A stretch of DNA of 64,000 nucleotides from Myxococcales bacterium (GTDB taxonomy: Bacteria > Myxococcota_A > Polyangia > Palsa-1104 > JAEUJZ01), in contig JAEUKB010000017.1 in assembly GCA_016794365.1 (NCBI GenBank), positions 62,001-126,000 of the forward strand. The letters are read 5' to 3'. How positions within the stretch are numbered: position 1 is the stretch's first letter; each line of letters begins with the position of its first letter. Below, piece by piece: positions 16,477 to 24,483 of this stretch. Below the pieces are notes generated by a model that worked only from the letters and a program-made list of their open reading frames with translations, had not been told where the DNA came from and did no database searches. The position numbers and the translations under genes are program-made.

Positions 16477-18768
16477 ATGACTGCCTACCTGTGGGTTCGT
16501 TCTGTCAAGACAAGCGGCCCTTCGGCGCTGCGAAAGCTGGCATCTTTGGCAATTGCTGCGTCGGTGGTTGCCAGCGCTGACGCTTCGCTGGCGGACGCTG
16601 CACACGAGGGTGGACCGCTGCGTACGCATCGCGATGTTGTGCAGCCCAAGTGGAATCCTTCATCCGTCGCAGCGAGCGATGATGCCGTCGCATTGATCAC
16701 GCTGGCGGCTCCGCAGCGACTGATTGGTTCGGATGTTGCGACTGGAGACTACGAAGGTGCATCGGTGTCCTTCGACGGAGACACTGCGGTGGTAGCGGCT
16801 CCGTTTGCCGCGCCGATGGGTCGTACCGACGCTGGCGCAGTCTATGTCTTAGTCCGAAACGGTGCAGCCTGGACGCAGCAGGCCAAGATCATCGCTGGCG
16901 ACGGACGAAACGGCGACAACTTTGGCGCTCGCGTCGCACTACGCGGCGACACGCTGGTCATCGGAGCCCCCGGTGCAGATGTCTTCGGACGAAACAACGC
17001 CGGAGCCGCCTACGTCTATCAGCGCGCTGGAAGTACGTGGTATCCGTCGGCCAAGCTGGTCGCAAGCGATGCCGCCGCTGAAGATCAGCTCGGGTTTGCG
17101 GTGGCTGTCGATGGGGACTCTGTCGTCGCTGGCGCTCGCAGTGCCGATGTTGCGATGCGCAAAGATGCCGGAGCCGCGTACGTGTTTTCTCGTCGTGGAC
17201 CGATGTGGTTTCAGACAGCCAAGCTGACCGCCAGCGACGCAGCAGCGAATGACTCGTTTGGTGTCGGCGTCGCCATGTCTGGGGACTATGTCCTGGTCGG
17301 TTCGGACTTCGCCGAGATCGCTGGCAAGACCGACGCTGGCGCGGCCTATGTCTTTCAGCGCGGTGCCATGGGCTTTGTCCAGCAAGCCAAGCTCACTCCG
17401 TCCGACGGACAGAGCAACGACTGGTTCGGTCGTCAGGTTGCTCTCGATGGAACCACTGCGATCATCAGCTCTCTCTACGGAGACGCGACGGGCAAGCCCA
17501 ACAGCGGCAGCGCCTACATCTTCACACGCGGCGCGATGGGCTGGAGCCAGCAAGCCAAGCTCACCGCCACGGACACCCAGAGCAATGACTGGTTTGGCTA
17601 CGATGTCGCGTGTAGCGGCTCGCAGGTTCTCGTCGGAGCCCCATTTGCCGATCTCCCGATGCTGGAAGATGCAGGCGCGGCCTATTCGTTTGTCCGCTCG
17701 GGATCGGCCTGGACACAGACGAACAAGCTGACTGCGTCGGACCCTACATCGAGCGGCTTCTTCGGCAATGGCGTCAGTCTCGACGGGGACACGTTTCTCG
17801 TCGGAGCGCCCAGACGACCCGTCGGTGGTGCAGCCTACGCCTTCATCGATCGCAAAGGCAACGGCGAGCCGTGTCTGACTTCGACCGAGTGTGGCAGCGG
17901 CTTCTGCGTCGATGGCGTGTGCTGTAACAGTGCCTGCGGCAGCGGCACCGTCGATTGTCAAGCCTGTAGCATCGCCGCCGGAGCCCAGACCGACGGCCAG
18001 TGTGCGCCCGTTCGTGGCGGCACCGTCTGTCGCACCGCCCAGGGAAGCTGCGATCTGCCCGAGACGTGCAGTGGCACATCGATTCAGTGTCCCGTCGATG
18101 TTCGCAAGCCGCGCGGATCCATCTGTCGCGCCTCTGCCCATGGCTGCGACGCCGAAGAGCGCTGCGATGGAACCAATCCAGTCTGTCCCAGCGACGGAAC
18201 CCTAGAAAACGGCACCAGCTGCGAGCTGGGCAGCTGTCAGCTCGGTCAGTGTCGCGCCGAAGCGGAGCTGTCCCTTTCGTGGAACATGCCGACGGCCACC
18301 GTCGAGCGGATGGACCCGATCACGCTGCCGCTTCTGCTGAAGAACCAAGGCAAAAGCGCGGCATTCGATGTGACCTTGCGGATTGAAGCGCCAGAGCGGA
18401 CGCAGCTTTCGCTGTCGGCACCCGGCTTTTCGTGTACCCAAGACGCGGCGGTGCTCGACTGTGTGGTTGCCAATCTTCCCGTCGGAGAGCAGTCGCTCTC
18501 GGTGACGCTGGTTCCGCCGCCGGTGCTGCGCGAGTTTTCGCTGCTGGCTACGGTTCGTTCGTTGAGCGTTGATCCCGATGACAAGAACAACCAAGCGATG
18601 CTGTCGGTGCGAAACGACAACCCTGTGTTCGAGCAGATTGCAGGCGGCGGACGAGGCTGCACCGTCGGGGGACCAGAGTCTTCCGCTGGCCTGAGCGGCC
18701 TCCTGGCGGTGTCGTCGCTGCTGGGTGGGCTCATCATCCGTCGCCGTCAGCGCCGCAGCCCGCTCTAA
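16477..18768 (+). CDS. FG-GAP repeat surface protein with MYXO-CTERM-like tail
   Basis: 763 residues from the ATG at 16477, chosen because it gives a good signal peptide (RKLASLAIAASVVASADA); an earlier ATG at 16384 would overlap the divergent kinase start. Seven or so repeats of about 55 residues follow (FG..VA..GD....GA......GAAYVF), an FG-GAP beta-propeller. A Cys-rich module (CLTSTECGSGFCVDGVCC onward) and a beta-rich domain come next. The end has GCTVGGPES, a hydrophobic helix and RRRQRR, the MYXO-CTERM layout recognised by myxosortase. Probably a cell-surface adhesion or calcium-binding protein. Confidence 0.85.
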   Translation: MTAYLWVRSVKTSGPSALRKLASLAIAASVVASADASLADAAHEGGPLRTHRDVVQPKWNPSSVAASDDAVALITLAAPQRLIGSDVATGDYEGASVSFDGDTAVVAAPFAAPMGRTDAGAVYVLVRNGAAWTQQAKIIAGDGRNGDNFGARVALRGDTLVIGAPGADVFGRNNAGAAYVYQRAGSTWYPSAKLVASDAAAEDQLGFAVAVDGDSVVAGARSADVAMRKDAGAAYVFSRRGPMWFQTAKLTASDAAANDSFGVGVAMSGDYVLVGSDFAEIAGKTDAGAAYVFQRGAMGFVQQAKLTPSDGQSNDWFGRQVALDGTTAIISSLYGDATGKPNSGSAYIFTRGAMGWSQQAKLTATDTQSNDWFGYDVACSGSQVLVGAPFADLPMLEDAGAAYSFVRSGSAWTQTNKLTASDPTSSGFFGNGVSLDGDTFLVGAPRRPVGGAAYAFIDRKGNGEPCLTSTECGSGFCVDGVCCNSACGSGTVDCQACSIAAGAQTDGQCAPVRGGTVCRTAQGSCDLPETCSGTSIQCPVDVRKPRGSICRASAHGCDAEERCDGTNPVCPSDGTLENGTSCELGSCQLGQCRAEAELSLSWNMPTATVERMDPITLPLLLKNQGKSAAFDVTLRIEAPERTQLSLSAPGFSCTQDAAVLDCVVANLPVGEQSLSVTLVPPPVLREFSLLATVRSLSVDPDDKNNQAMLSVRNDNPVFEQIAGGGRGCTVGGPESSAGLSGLLAVSSLLGGLIIRRRQRRSPL

Positions 18769-18858
18769 TATGAAGCATTCTTCAGGCTTCATATTCCAGA
18801 TATGAAGCATCTTCCGCGCTTCATATTGCAGATATGAGGCATTCTCTACGCCTCATAT
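18768..18858. repeat. Three tandem hairpins with covarying stems
   Basis: Three 32-bp units start at 18768, 18800 and 18832. Each has a 9-bp perfect stem around a 9-nt loop: ATATGAAGC/GCTTCATAT in units 1 and 2, ATATGAGGC/GCCTCATAT in unit 3. The stem change in unit 3 is compensated on both sides. The array fills the gap between two convergent genes, so it may act as a bidirectional terminator or RNA-end stabiliser, or as a protein-binding array. Confidence 0.9.
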
Positions 18859-18868
18859 TCCAGATCCT

Positions 18869-19612
18869 TCACTGACGCTGAAAGTAGGCAGCCAGCACGG
18901 ACACCAGCTGTTGCCGATAGGCTGGACTCGTCGCCAGATCCTGACGGACTTCCAGCTCTAGCGCGACACGGCCATGCTGGTGCGCGTGTCGCTCTGCCGA
19001 ATAGATGAGCCCTTGCTTGCCGCTCCACGGCTCATTGGCGGCCACCTGCGGGTAGGTCGGACGAAGTGCCGCCAGCAGCGACGCTGCCGCTGCTTCATCC
19101 TGATCGAACAGCACGCCCAGCTCGACTTGACGAACCTGTCCTTCGTAGATCGGTGTAAAGGTGTGAATGGACAGCAGCGTCGGCGCAGCGACCTCTGACA
19201 GCGCGGCATCGACCGCCTGATGATAGGGACGATGATAGTGCGTGATGCGATGCTGACGTTCAGACACAGACAGCTGCTGGTTGAGCTGAATCGGCAGTCC
19301 TTCCGCGTGCTGACGAAACAGCTCGGGATGCTGTTCATCGCGATTGGCATCGATGAGCAGCCGCGAAAAGCGCGCCAACACCGCCGACGCACCAAGCGCC
19401 GCTGCAAGCTCTAGCACCAGCTCACGCGCGCCCAGATCGTACGCCCAGTGGGTTCCCGCCAAGCGGCGATCGGAATCACAGAACGCATAACCACTTGGGA
19501 GTCGCTCGCTGGCATGCTCACAGGTCAAAAATAGGGGAGCAGAACGCGTTCCTTCCATTCGTTCATACGCGTCGGTCACAGCCATGGAAAGTTCACTCAC
19601 GGCGGATAACAT
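18869..19612 (-). CDS. N-formylglutamate amidohydrolase family protein
   Basis: 247 residues with family motifs: LFLTCEHASERLPSGY near the start, then THWAYDLGAREL, SRLLIDANRDE, ITHYHRPYHQAVD, LLSIHTFTPIY and a C-terminal ALELEVRQDL. Family members hydrolyse N-formylglutamate in histidine breakdown or related N-acyl amino acids. No hut genes are nearby, so the substrate is open. ATG codons at 19612, 19585 and 19558 are all possible; none has a strong ribosome binding site. Confidence 0.85.
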   Translation of the reverse strand: MLSAVSELSMAVTDAYERMEGTRSAPLFLTCEHASERLPSGYAFCDSDRRLAGTHWAYDLGARELVLELAAALGASAVLARFSRLLIDANRDEQHPELFRQHAEGLPIQLNQQLSVSERQHRITHYHRPYHQAVDAALSEVAAPTLLSIHTFTPIYEGQVRQVELGVLFDQDEAAAASLLAALRPTYPQVAANEPWSGKQGLIYSAERHAHQHGRVALELEVRQDLATSPAYRQQLVSVLAAYFQRQ

Positions 19613-19675
19613 AGAGGATCTATCCGCGTCGCGCTATCATTGCCGGAGCCTGTTCATGAGCTGGGGGTTTTCGCG

Positions 19676-22150
19676 ATGCTGAGCGTGTACAACGGTCTTC
19701 GCGCTGCGCTGCTTTTCGCACTGCTGGGAAACAGAGCGTTCGCGCAACAGGAATATCCCGCGCGGCAAGTCACTCCGCAGAACAAAAACAACCTGTGTGA
19801 AGTGGCAGACTCAAACATTGAGCGCGCCATGGATGCGATTCTGTCACCGTCGCACAGCACGACTCCCCTGCCCTCGACCACTGCATTGTGGGATCGCAAG
19901 CATCCACCGAAGCTGCTGGATCGGTTCGAGCGTCGCTTCACACTCCGTCCCCAAGAGCGCGAACGGCTGTATGCGCTGGGGTTTGCGTCACTCGCGCGGC
20001 TGACGTTTCCGAGCTACACCACCGCGTTTCATGAGCTGTATCAGTCGCAGCTTCCGCTGTATGTCTCCAGCGATGCGATCCTTCATGCGGTGTATGCAAG
20101 CAATGATCAGCTGATTGCAGACATCGAACAGAGACTGGTCTTGCCACAGCTACGCAGCGTGATTCGGACACTTCGCAGCCAGCTATCGAATCTGTCCCAG
20201 CGCTATCCCAGCGAAACCGTACACGATATAGATGTGTATCTGACCGTCGCTGCACGACTGCTGGAACTACCGGATGCGGCCCTGATTCCAGCCAGCGAAG
20301 CGATCGCAAACAAGCTGGTTGCATCAGCCAAAGCGGCAAGTGAATTGCGCGAAGTCACGCTGTTTGGACGCGCACGGATGATCGACTTTTCGCAGTACAC
20401 AGTGCGCGGTCACTATCGCGAAGACCCCCAGCTGGCTGTGCTGTTTCAAGCGGCGATGTGGCTGTCCCGCTTGGAGCTAAACATCTTGTCGCGCTCGTCG
20501 CGTAGCTCGGCTCCTACCATCAGTCCTGATCCACGGGAGACACCGCGTGAAGTGGTACTTGCGCTGGCCTTGGCTGACCTGGCGGAACGCAGTGGTGCGC
20601 AGGCTGACATTGCATCACTGCATCAAGCGTGGACGCTGCTGGCAGGGAAGCGCGAAGATGTCTCGATCGATGATCTGATCGCGCTGCGTAAGCAAGCAGG
20701 AATCACCGATCTGCGCGCAGCCGATGTCACAGACAAGCTTCACAGCGTGATCGGAAAGCGCTTTGCGCGGACCGTTGCAGTTCATTACATGCCGCAAGGC
20801 TCGACGGAACTTCCGGTGATCGCAACCCTTTTGGGTCCACGCATTCCGGTCGATGTGCAGAGCATTCGTCCGCTGGTTCATGATGCGATTCCTGATCGTC
20901 ATCGCTTGGGAATTGCAGAGATTCTGTTTGGGCTGGGACATCCGCGTGCGCTGTTTCACTTGCAAGCAGAGCTTCAGCGCTTTCCCAGCTTGCGCGCTCA
21001 GCTTGATGTCGTACGCAGTCAATATGAAGCACTTCAAAGTCCTCATATTGGATCAGATGATCTGTACTCAGCATGGCTGACTGCGGTGCAAGGTCTGGCG
21101 AAGTCTGCCCAAGGTGTAAGGCCATCCTTTATGGAGCATGACGCGTACAAAGATCTGCGGCTCAACTCGACGGTGGCGGCATTTGGACAGCTCAAACACA
21201 ACTACGTGCTGATGTCCGGTCAAGGCTATGAGCTGGGCGGCTGTGAGATTCCCGATGGCTACGTAGAGCCAGTTCCTGCGGTATTCGATGCACTGGCTGC
21301 GTATGCGCAGCGCGGTGAGCGCGTCCTGCAAGCCCTGGATCGCGGTGATCAGACCGGAGGACTGCGCTACTTTCAGCGGCTTCGGAAAGTCCTTCGCGTG
21401 CTGTCTGTCATCGCGCAGCATGAGCTAGAAGGAAAGCCTCTTGGCATCGAGGAAAAGCGCTTTCTGTCGATGGTGGTCGAGCTGCGTCCGGGCAGCTCTT
21501 CCGGGCCCCCAACCTACACCGGCTGGTACTTTGATCTGTTTCGCAAGCGCGATGCAGAAGGTCTGTCTTCCAGTGCATTCATTGCGGACTATTACACCTC
21601 TGTGAACTTGTCAGAAGCATCGTATGTCGGCGTGTCTGCGGTTCGCTTGGGACTGTTTGTGATTGATGTGGGAGGAGCCCCGCGCATTGTCACAGGACCG
21701 ATTGCGCGAGCCTTTGCGCTACAGCGTCCGTTTGGTCCAGCACATCCCAGGCTGACCGACGAGGCAGCAGCAGAACTTCCAGAGTCCGACCGACAAGATC
21801 CCTGGGCGACCAGCTATACAGTTGCAGCGCCCACAGAAGTTCCTGCGCTGACCTTGACCTATGATCCCGATGTGTCACCAGACATTGAAGTCGATGCAGA
21901 AGTGCCGCTGCAAGATGTCACGTTTGCACTGCTCGATCATCACAGACAGCCGCTTGCAACCTTGCGCAGATCGTTTCCCAAAGGAAAGACCGTGTTTCGC
22001 TTTCCAGCCAAGTCTTCGACGGGAAAATCGCTAACCGGAAAGGCAGTCTGCGGACTGAGCCTGCGCTACAAAGAGTTCTTTTTTGCAGTCCCCGCAGAGC
22101 GTCGTGCAGTTGAATCGGTGATTCACTTTACGCTGGGACAAGCAAAATAG
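19676..22150 (+). CDS. DUF3160 secreted protein
   Basis: 824 residues from the ATG at 19676, giving a signal peptide that ends NRAFAQ. The body matches DUF3160: LYVSSDAILHAVYASNDQL, then YELGGCEIPDGYVEP, TYTGWYFDLF and FIADYYTSVNLSEASYVGVS. These are large, exported, mostly helical proteins of unknown function common in Myxococcota. It ends 6 bp from the convergent PLD gene, so the pair shares a terminator region or none. Confidence 0.8.
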   Translation: MLSVYNGLRAALLFALLGNRAFAQQEYPARQVTPQNKNNLCEVADSNIERAMDAILSPSHSTTPLPSTTALWDRKHPPKLLDRFERRFTLRPQERERLYALGFASLARLTFPSYTTAFHELYQSQLPLYVSSDAILHAVYASNDQLIADIEQRLVLPQLRSVIRTLRSQLSNLSQRYPSETVHDIDVYLTVAARLLELPDAALIPASEAIANKLVASAKAASELREVTLFGRARMIDFSQYTVRGHYREDPQLAVLFQAAMWLSRLELNILSRSSRSSAPTISPDPRETPREVVLALALADLAERSGAQADIASLHQAWTLLAGKREDVSIDDLIALRKQAGITDLRAADVTDKLHSVIGKRFARTVAVHYMPQGSTELPVIATLLGPRIPVDVQSIRPLVHDAIPDRHRLGIAEILFGLGHPRALFHLQAELQRFPSLRAQLDVVRSQYEALQSPHIGSDDLYSAWLTAVQGLAKSAQGVRPSFMEHDAYKDLRLNSTVAAFGQLKHNYVLMSGQGYELGGCEIPDGYVEPVPAVFDALAAYAQRGERVLQALDRGDQTGGLRYFQRLRKVLRVLSVIAQHELEGKPLGIEEKRFLSMVVELRPGSSSGPPTYTGWYFDLFRKRDAEGLSSSAFIADYYTSVNLSEASYVGVSAVRLGLFVIDVGGAPRIVTGPIARAFALQRPFGPAHPRLTDEAAAELPESDRQDPWATSYTVAAPTEVPALTLTYDPDVSPDIEVDAEVPLQDVTFALLDHHRQPLATLRRSFPKGKTVFRFPAKSSTGKSLTGKAVCGLSLRYKEFFFAVPAERRAVESVIHFTLGQAK

Positions 22151-22156
22151 ATCGCG

Positions 22157-23518
22157 CTACCGGAGCCTTGGCATCACGTACTCTTTTTCGACATTGATCG
22201 GTGCAGAATAAGAGGAATTCCAGAGCTGTAAAAAGACTCTGCTGGCTTGCTTGGCCACTTCACTGCGACGCAAGACCACATCGACATTGCGGCTGGCCAT
22301 GAACATTCCGCGTTCCCAGTTGGTGGTTCCTAGCCAGAGCTGCTGATCATCAGCAATCGCATACTTGCTGTGGATCACGCGCGCATACGGAATGAAGCGG
22401 CCAGGGACTTCAGGAATGGTGGCAATCCGTACTTCGATGTTGGGAAAGCGCGACAGCTCTTTGAGATCCAACACCTCTGGACGCTGTGTGCTCCAGTTTG
22501 AGACGAGAAGATGCACCTGGACACCGCGCGCAGCAGCTTGTCGGAGCGCTTCTTGAACAGACTCCCAAGGCTCACTTCCTTGATGTGCAGAGTAGCGCAG
22601 AAGCTGAATCGACAACGTGTAGCGCGCAGAACGAATCAGGTCCAAGAGCACTGGCAGCGCTGGACGAATGCCGTCGGGCGCAAGCTGCGGTGGTGATACT
22701 CCCACTTCGATGTCTTGGGAGGGTCCACGCGGCATCACGGGCGGATTGGCTTCCAATGTGTCGTTGCGATCACGCGCGAGCGCGAAGTCCATCTCAAACA
22801 GAAAAGAGAGCTGTCCTGCGATGTGCGGATTGATGATCCGAAGCCCCAGCTCGTGGATGTGAGAGAGCGATCGCCAGTCGAAGTTTTGGCTTCCCAAAAA
22901 GACTTCTTTTCCATCGATCACAAGGTACTTCGCATGATGACTTCCGCTGGCCACCAAGTTGAAGTCCAGCTGTCGCACCATCGCCCCCGGCATGCGTTCC
23001 AAAAATCCGAGCGTCATCGGATCATTTGTGGCCATCTGCTTGTCGATCAGGAATCGGATGCGGACTCCTTTGCTGGCAGCAAGCGCCAGCTCGCGGAGCA
23101 CAGGTTCTAGCGCTTCTCCCGGTGCGGATGCGACGTAAAACGCGGCCCAGTCAATGCTCCGGGTGGCGCTCCGAATCATCTGAATCCAGACACGCTGCGT
23201 ACTGGGCAGGCTGGGATCCGCGAGCGAAGTACCTTGCGGAACACTCTGTACCAGCTGCACATCACGATGCACATCACGCGGGGTAGGTACAGCTTGTGCG
23301 GACAGAGATCCATGCTGCGACGGTGTGACACAGCCACACCACAGCAGCATGGCCCCCGCGCACCACGCGCGCAGCCGAACACCCAGAGCCGATCCCGCAG
23401 CAATCACAGCGTTACAGGGTACGGCAAAACAGCGCGGAGCGGACACTGTTTTGCAAGCGCTCCCGCGAGTCGAAGAAGGAGGAAGGAGGAAGACGGAAGG
23501 AGGTTCGCTTGCGGACAT
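22157..23518 (-). CDS. Phospholipase D-like lipoprotein
   Basis: 453 residues as an open frame from 23518. Two HKD motifs are present: HHAKYLVIDGKEVFLGSQN and HSKYAIADDQQLWLGTTN, each with His, Lys and Asp, so an active PLD/cardiolipin-synthase-type phosphodiesterase is expected. A lipobox (LLWCGC) lies unusually deep, near residue 62, which suggests the true start is a GTG at 23404 (38 codons in). That start would also leave room for a promoter facing the divergent gene at 23542. Confidence 0.83.
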   Translation of the reverse strand: MSASEPPSVFLLPPSSTRGSACKTVSAPRCFAVPCNAVIAAGSALGVRLRAWCAGAMLLWCGCVTPSQHGSLSAQAVPTPRDVHRDVQLVQSVPQGTSLADPSLPSTQRVWIQMIRSATRSIDWAAFYVASAPGEALEPVLRELALAASKGVRIRFLIDKQMATNDPMTLGFLERMPGAMVRQLDFNLVASGSHHAKYLVIDGKEVFLGSQNFDWRSLSHIHELGLRIINPHIAGQLSFLFEMDFALARDRNDTLEANPPVMPRGPSQDIEVGVSPPQLAPDGIRPALPVLLDLIRSARYTLSIQLLRYSAHQGSEPWESVQEALRQAAARGVQVHLLVSNWSTQRPEVLDLKELSRFPNIEVRIATIPEVPGRFIPYARVIHSKYAIADDQQLWLGTTNWERGMFMASRNVDVVLRRSEVAKQASRVFLQLWNSSYSAPINVEKEYVMPRLR

Positions 23519-23541
23519 TGTGACAAGCGTGTTACGAACAG

Positions 23542-24414
23542 ATGATGACCCTTCTCAGTGACGATACAGCTGTGGCTACGCAGGTCGAAGCAGTGGGCTC
23601 CAGTGCGCCGATGTCTGCGTCTTCCGCACCGCAGAAGCAGCCAACAGAGAGCAGCCTACACACTCCGTTTACGCTGATTTTGGATGTGGAACCGCGCCGC
23701 ATCACGAGCCTCCTGATCGATAGAAACGGAGCGCCAAGTGGTACGCATGAGCAGCTAAATCTAGACAAGCCACGGACTGCCGATGCGCTGCTGGCTGCCA
23801 TCCAGCGACTGATTCCTGACACGACGTTTTCGCGCATCGCGGTGCGCGTTCCTGGGATGGTGAAACAAGGGGTGATTCAGGCTGCATCGGGACTCGGTCG
23901 TAAGCTGGAAGGACTTAACTTGCAGCAGGAGCTCTTGCGTCTGTATGAGCGTCCAGTCTGTGTTCGATCACAAGCGGAGTGGATCGCGCTTGGACGGACT
24001 CGCCGGGACGGAACAGAAGTGGTGGTGACGCTGGGAAAGACGCTGGGAATCGCGATCATTTCCGACGGAACCTTGCTGTCTGGCTGCGACCTTGCGAAGC
24101 ATCCGCTGTGGAAGTCCAAGAGCTATCAGCAGTGTCTTGGACGCGCTGCACGCAAGCGGCTTGGCAACAAAAAGTGGTCACGTCTTGTCCGGCGAGCGCT
24201 GGCTGTCCTTCAAGCGACGATAAAGCCGCAGCGAATCTATTTGTCAGGACGCGAGGCAGACAGCATCAAAGGATCGCTTCCCGACGGTGTAGAGCGATTG
24301 GAAGAAGAACAAGTCCTGCGCGCGATCGCGGACTCTTGGTGCAGTGATTCACTACCGTCCGATCACAGCAAGGAATCCAGCCAAGAAAGCGAGCGAAGTA
24401 CACCGGCAGACTGA
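23542..24414 (+). CDS. ROK / polyphosphate-glucokinase-like protein, probably inactive
   Basis: 290 residues. The core follows polyphosphate glucokinases: RVPGMVKQGVIQAASGLG, then VVVTLGKTLGIAIISDGTLL and PQRIYLSG. The functional motifs are changed: the DxGGT phosphate loop reads ILDVEPRRIT, the catalytic ND reads RS within CVRSQAEWIALG, and ELGH is replaced by DLAKH. It probably cannot phosphorylate sugars and may bind a ligand as a regulator. It starts 23 bp from the divergent open frame and is flanked downstream by a 33-bp repeat pair. Confidence 0.6.
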   Translation: MMTLLSDDTAVATQVEAVGSSAPMSASSAPQKQPTESSLHTPFTLILDVEPRRITSLLIDRNGAPSGTHEQLNLDKPRTADALLAAIQRLIPDTTFSRIAVRVPGMVKQGVIQAASGLGRKLEGLNLQQELLRLYERPVCVRSQAEWIALGRTRRDGTEVVVTLGKTLGIAIISDGTLLSGCDLAKHPLWKSKSYQQCLGRAARKRLGNKKWSRLVRRALAVLQATIKPQRIYLSGREADSIKGSLPDGVERLEEEQVLRAIADSWCSDSLPSDHSKESSQESERSTPAD

Positions 24415-24483
24415 GTATGAATACTTTAAAATGAGTAATATTAACTGACGGACTCAATATGAATACTTTAAAATGAATAATAT
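24409..24483. repeat. Pair of 33-bp AT-rich repeats between convergent genes
   Basis: Units at 24409-24441 and 24451-24483 share TATGAATACTTTAAAATGA and a closing TAATAT, differing at four or so bases. The first overlaps the stop of the ROK-like gene; the second covers the last codons and stop of the convergent outer-membrane protein gene. Each unit contains a near-palindrome GTATGAATAC. Possibly a bidirectional termination region; no classical stem plus T tract is seen. Confidence 0.85.

Noticed and set aside
16939..18141. 400-codon open frame on the minus strand
   Set aside because: It lies fully inside the FG-GAP gene in antisense and reads as low-complexity repeats; it is the shadow of a repeat-rich coding region.
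21022..21048. ATATGAAGC ... CCTCATAT hairpin resembling the 18.8-kb repeat
   Set aside because: It lies inside the DUF3160 coding sequence with an imperfect stem and is probably chance similarity, though worth including in any genome scan for the unit.
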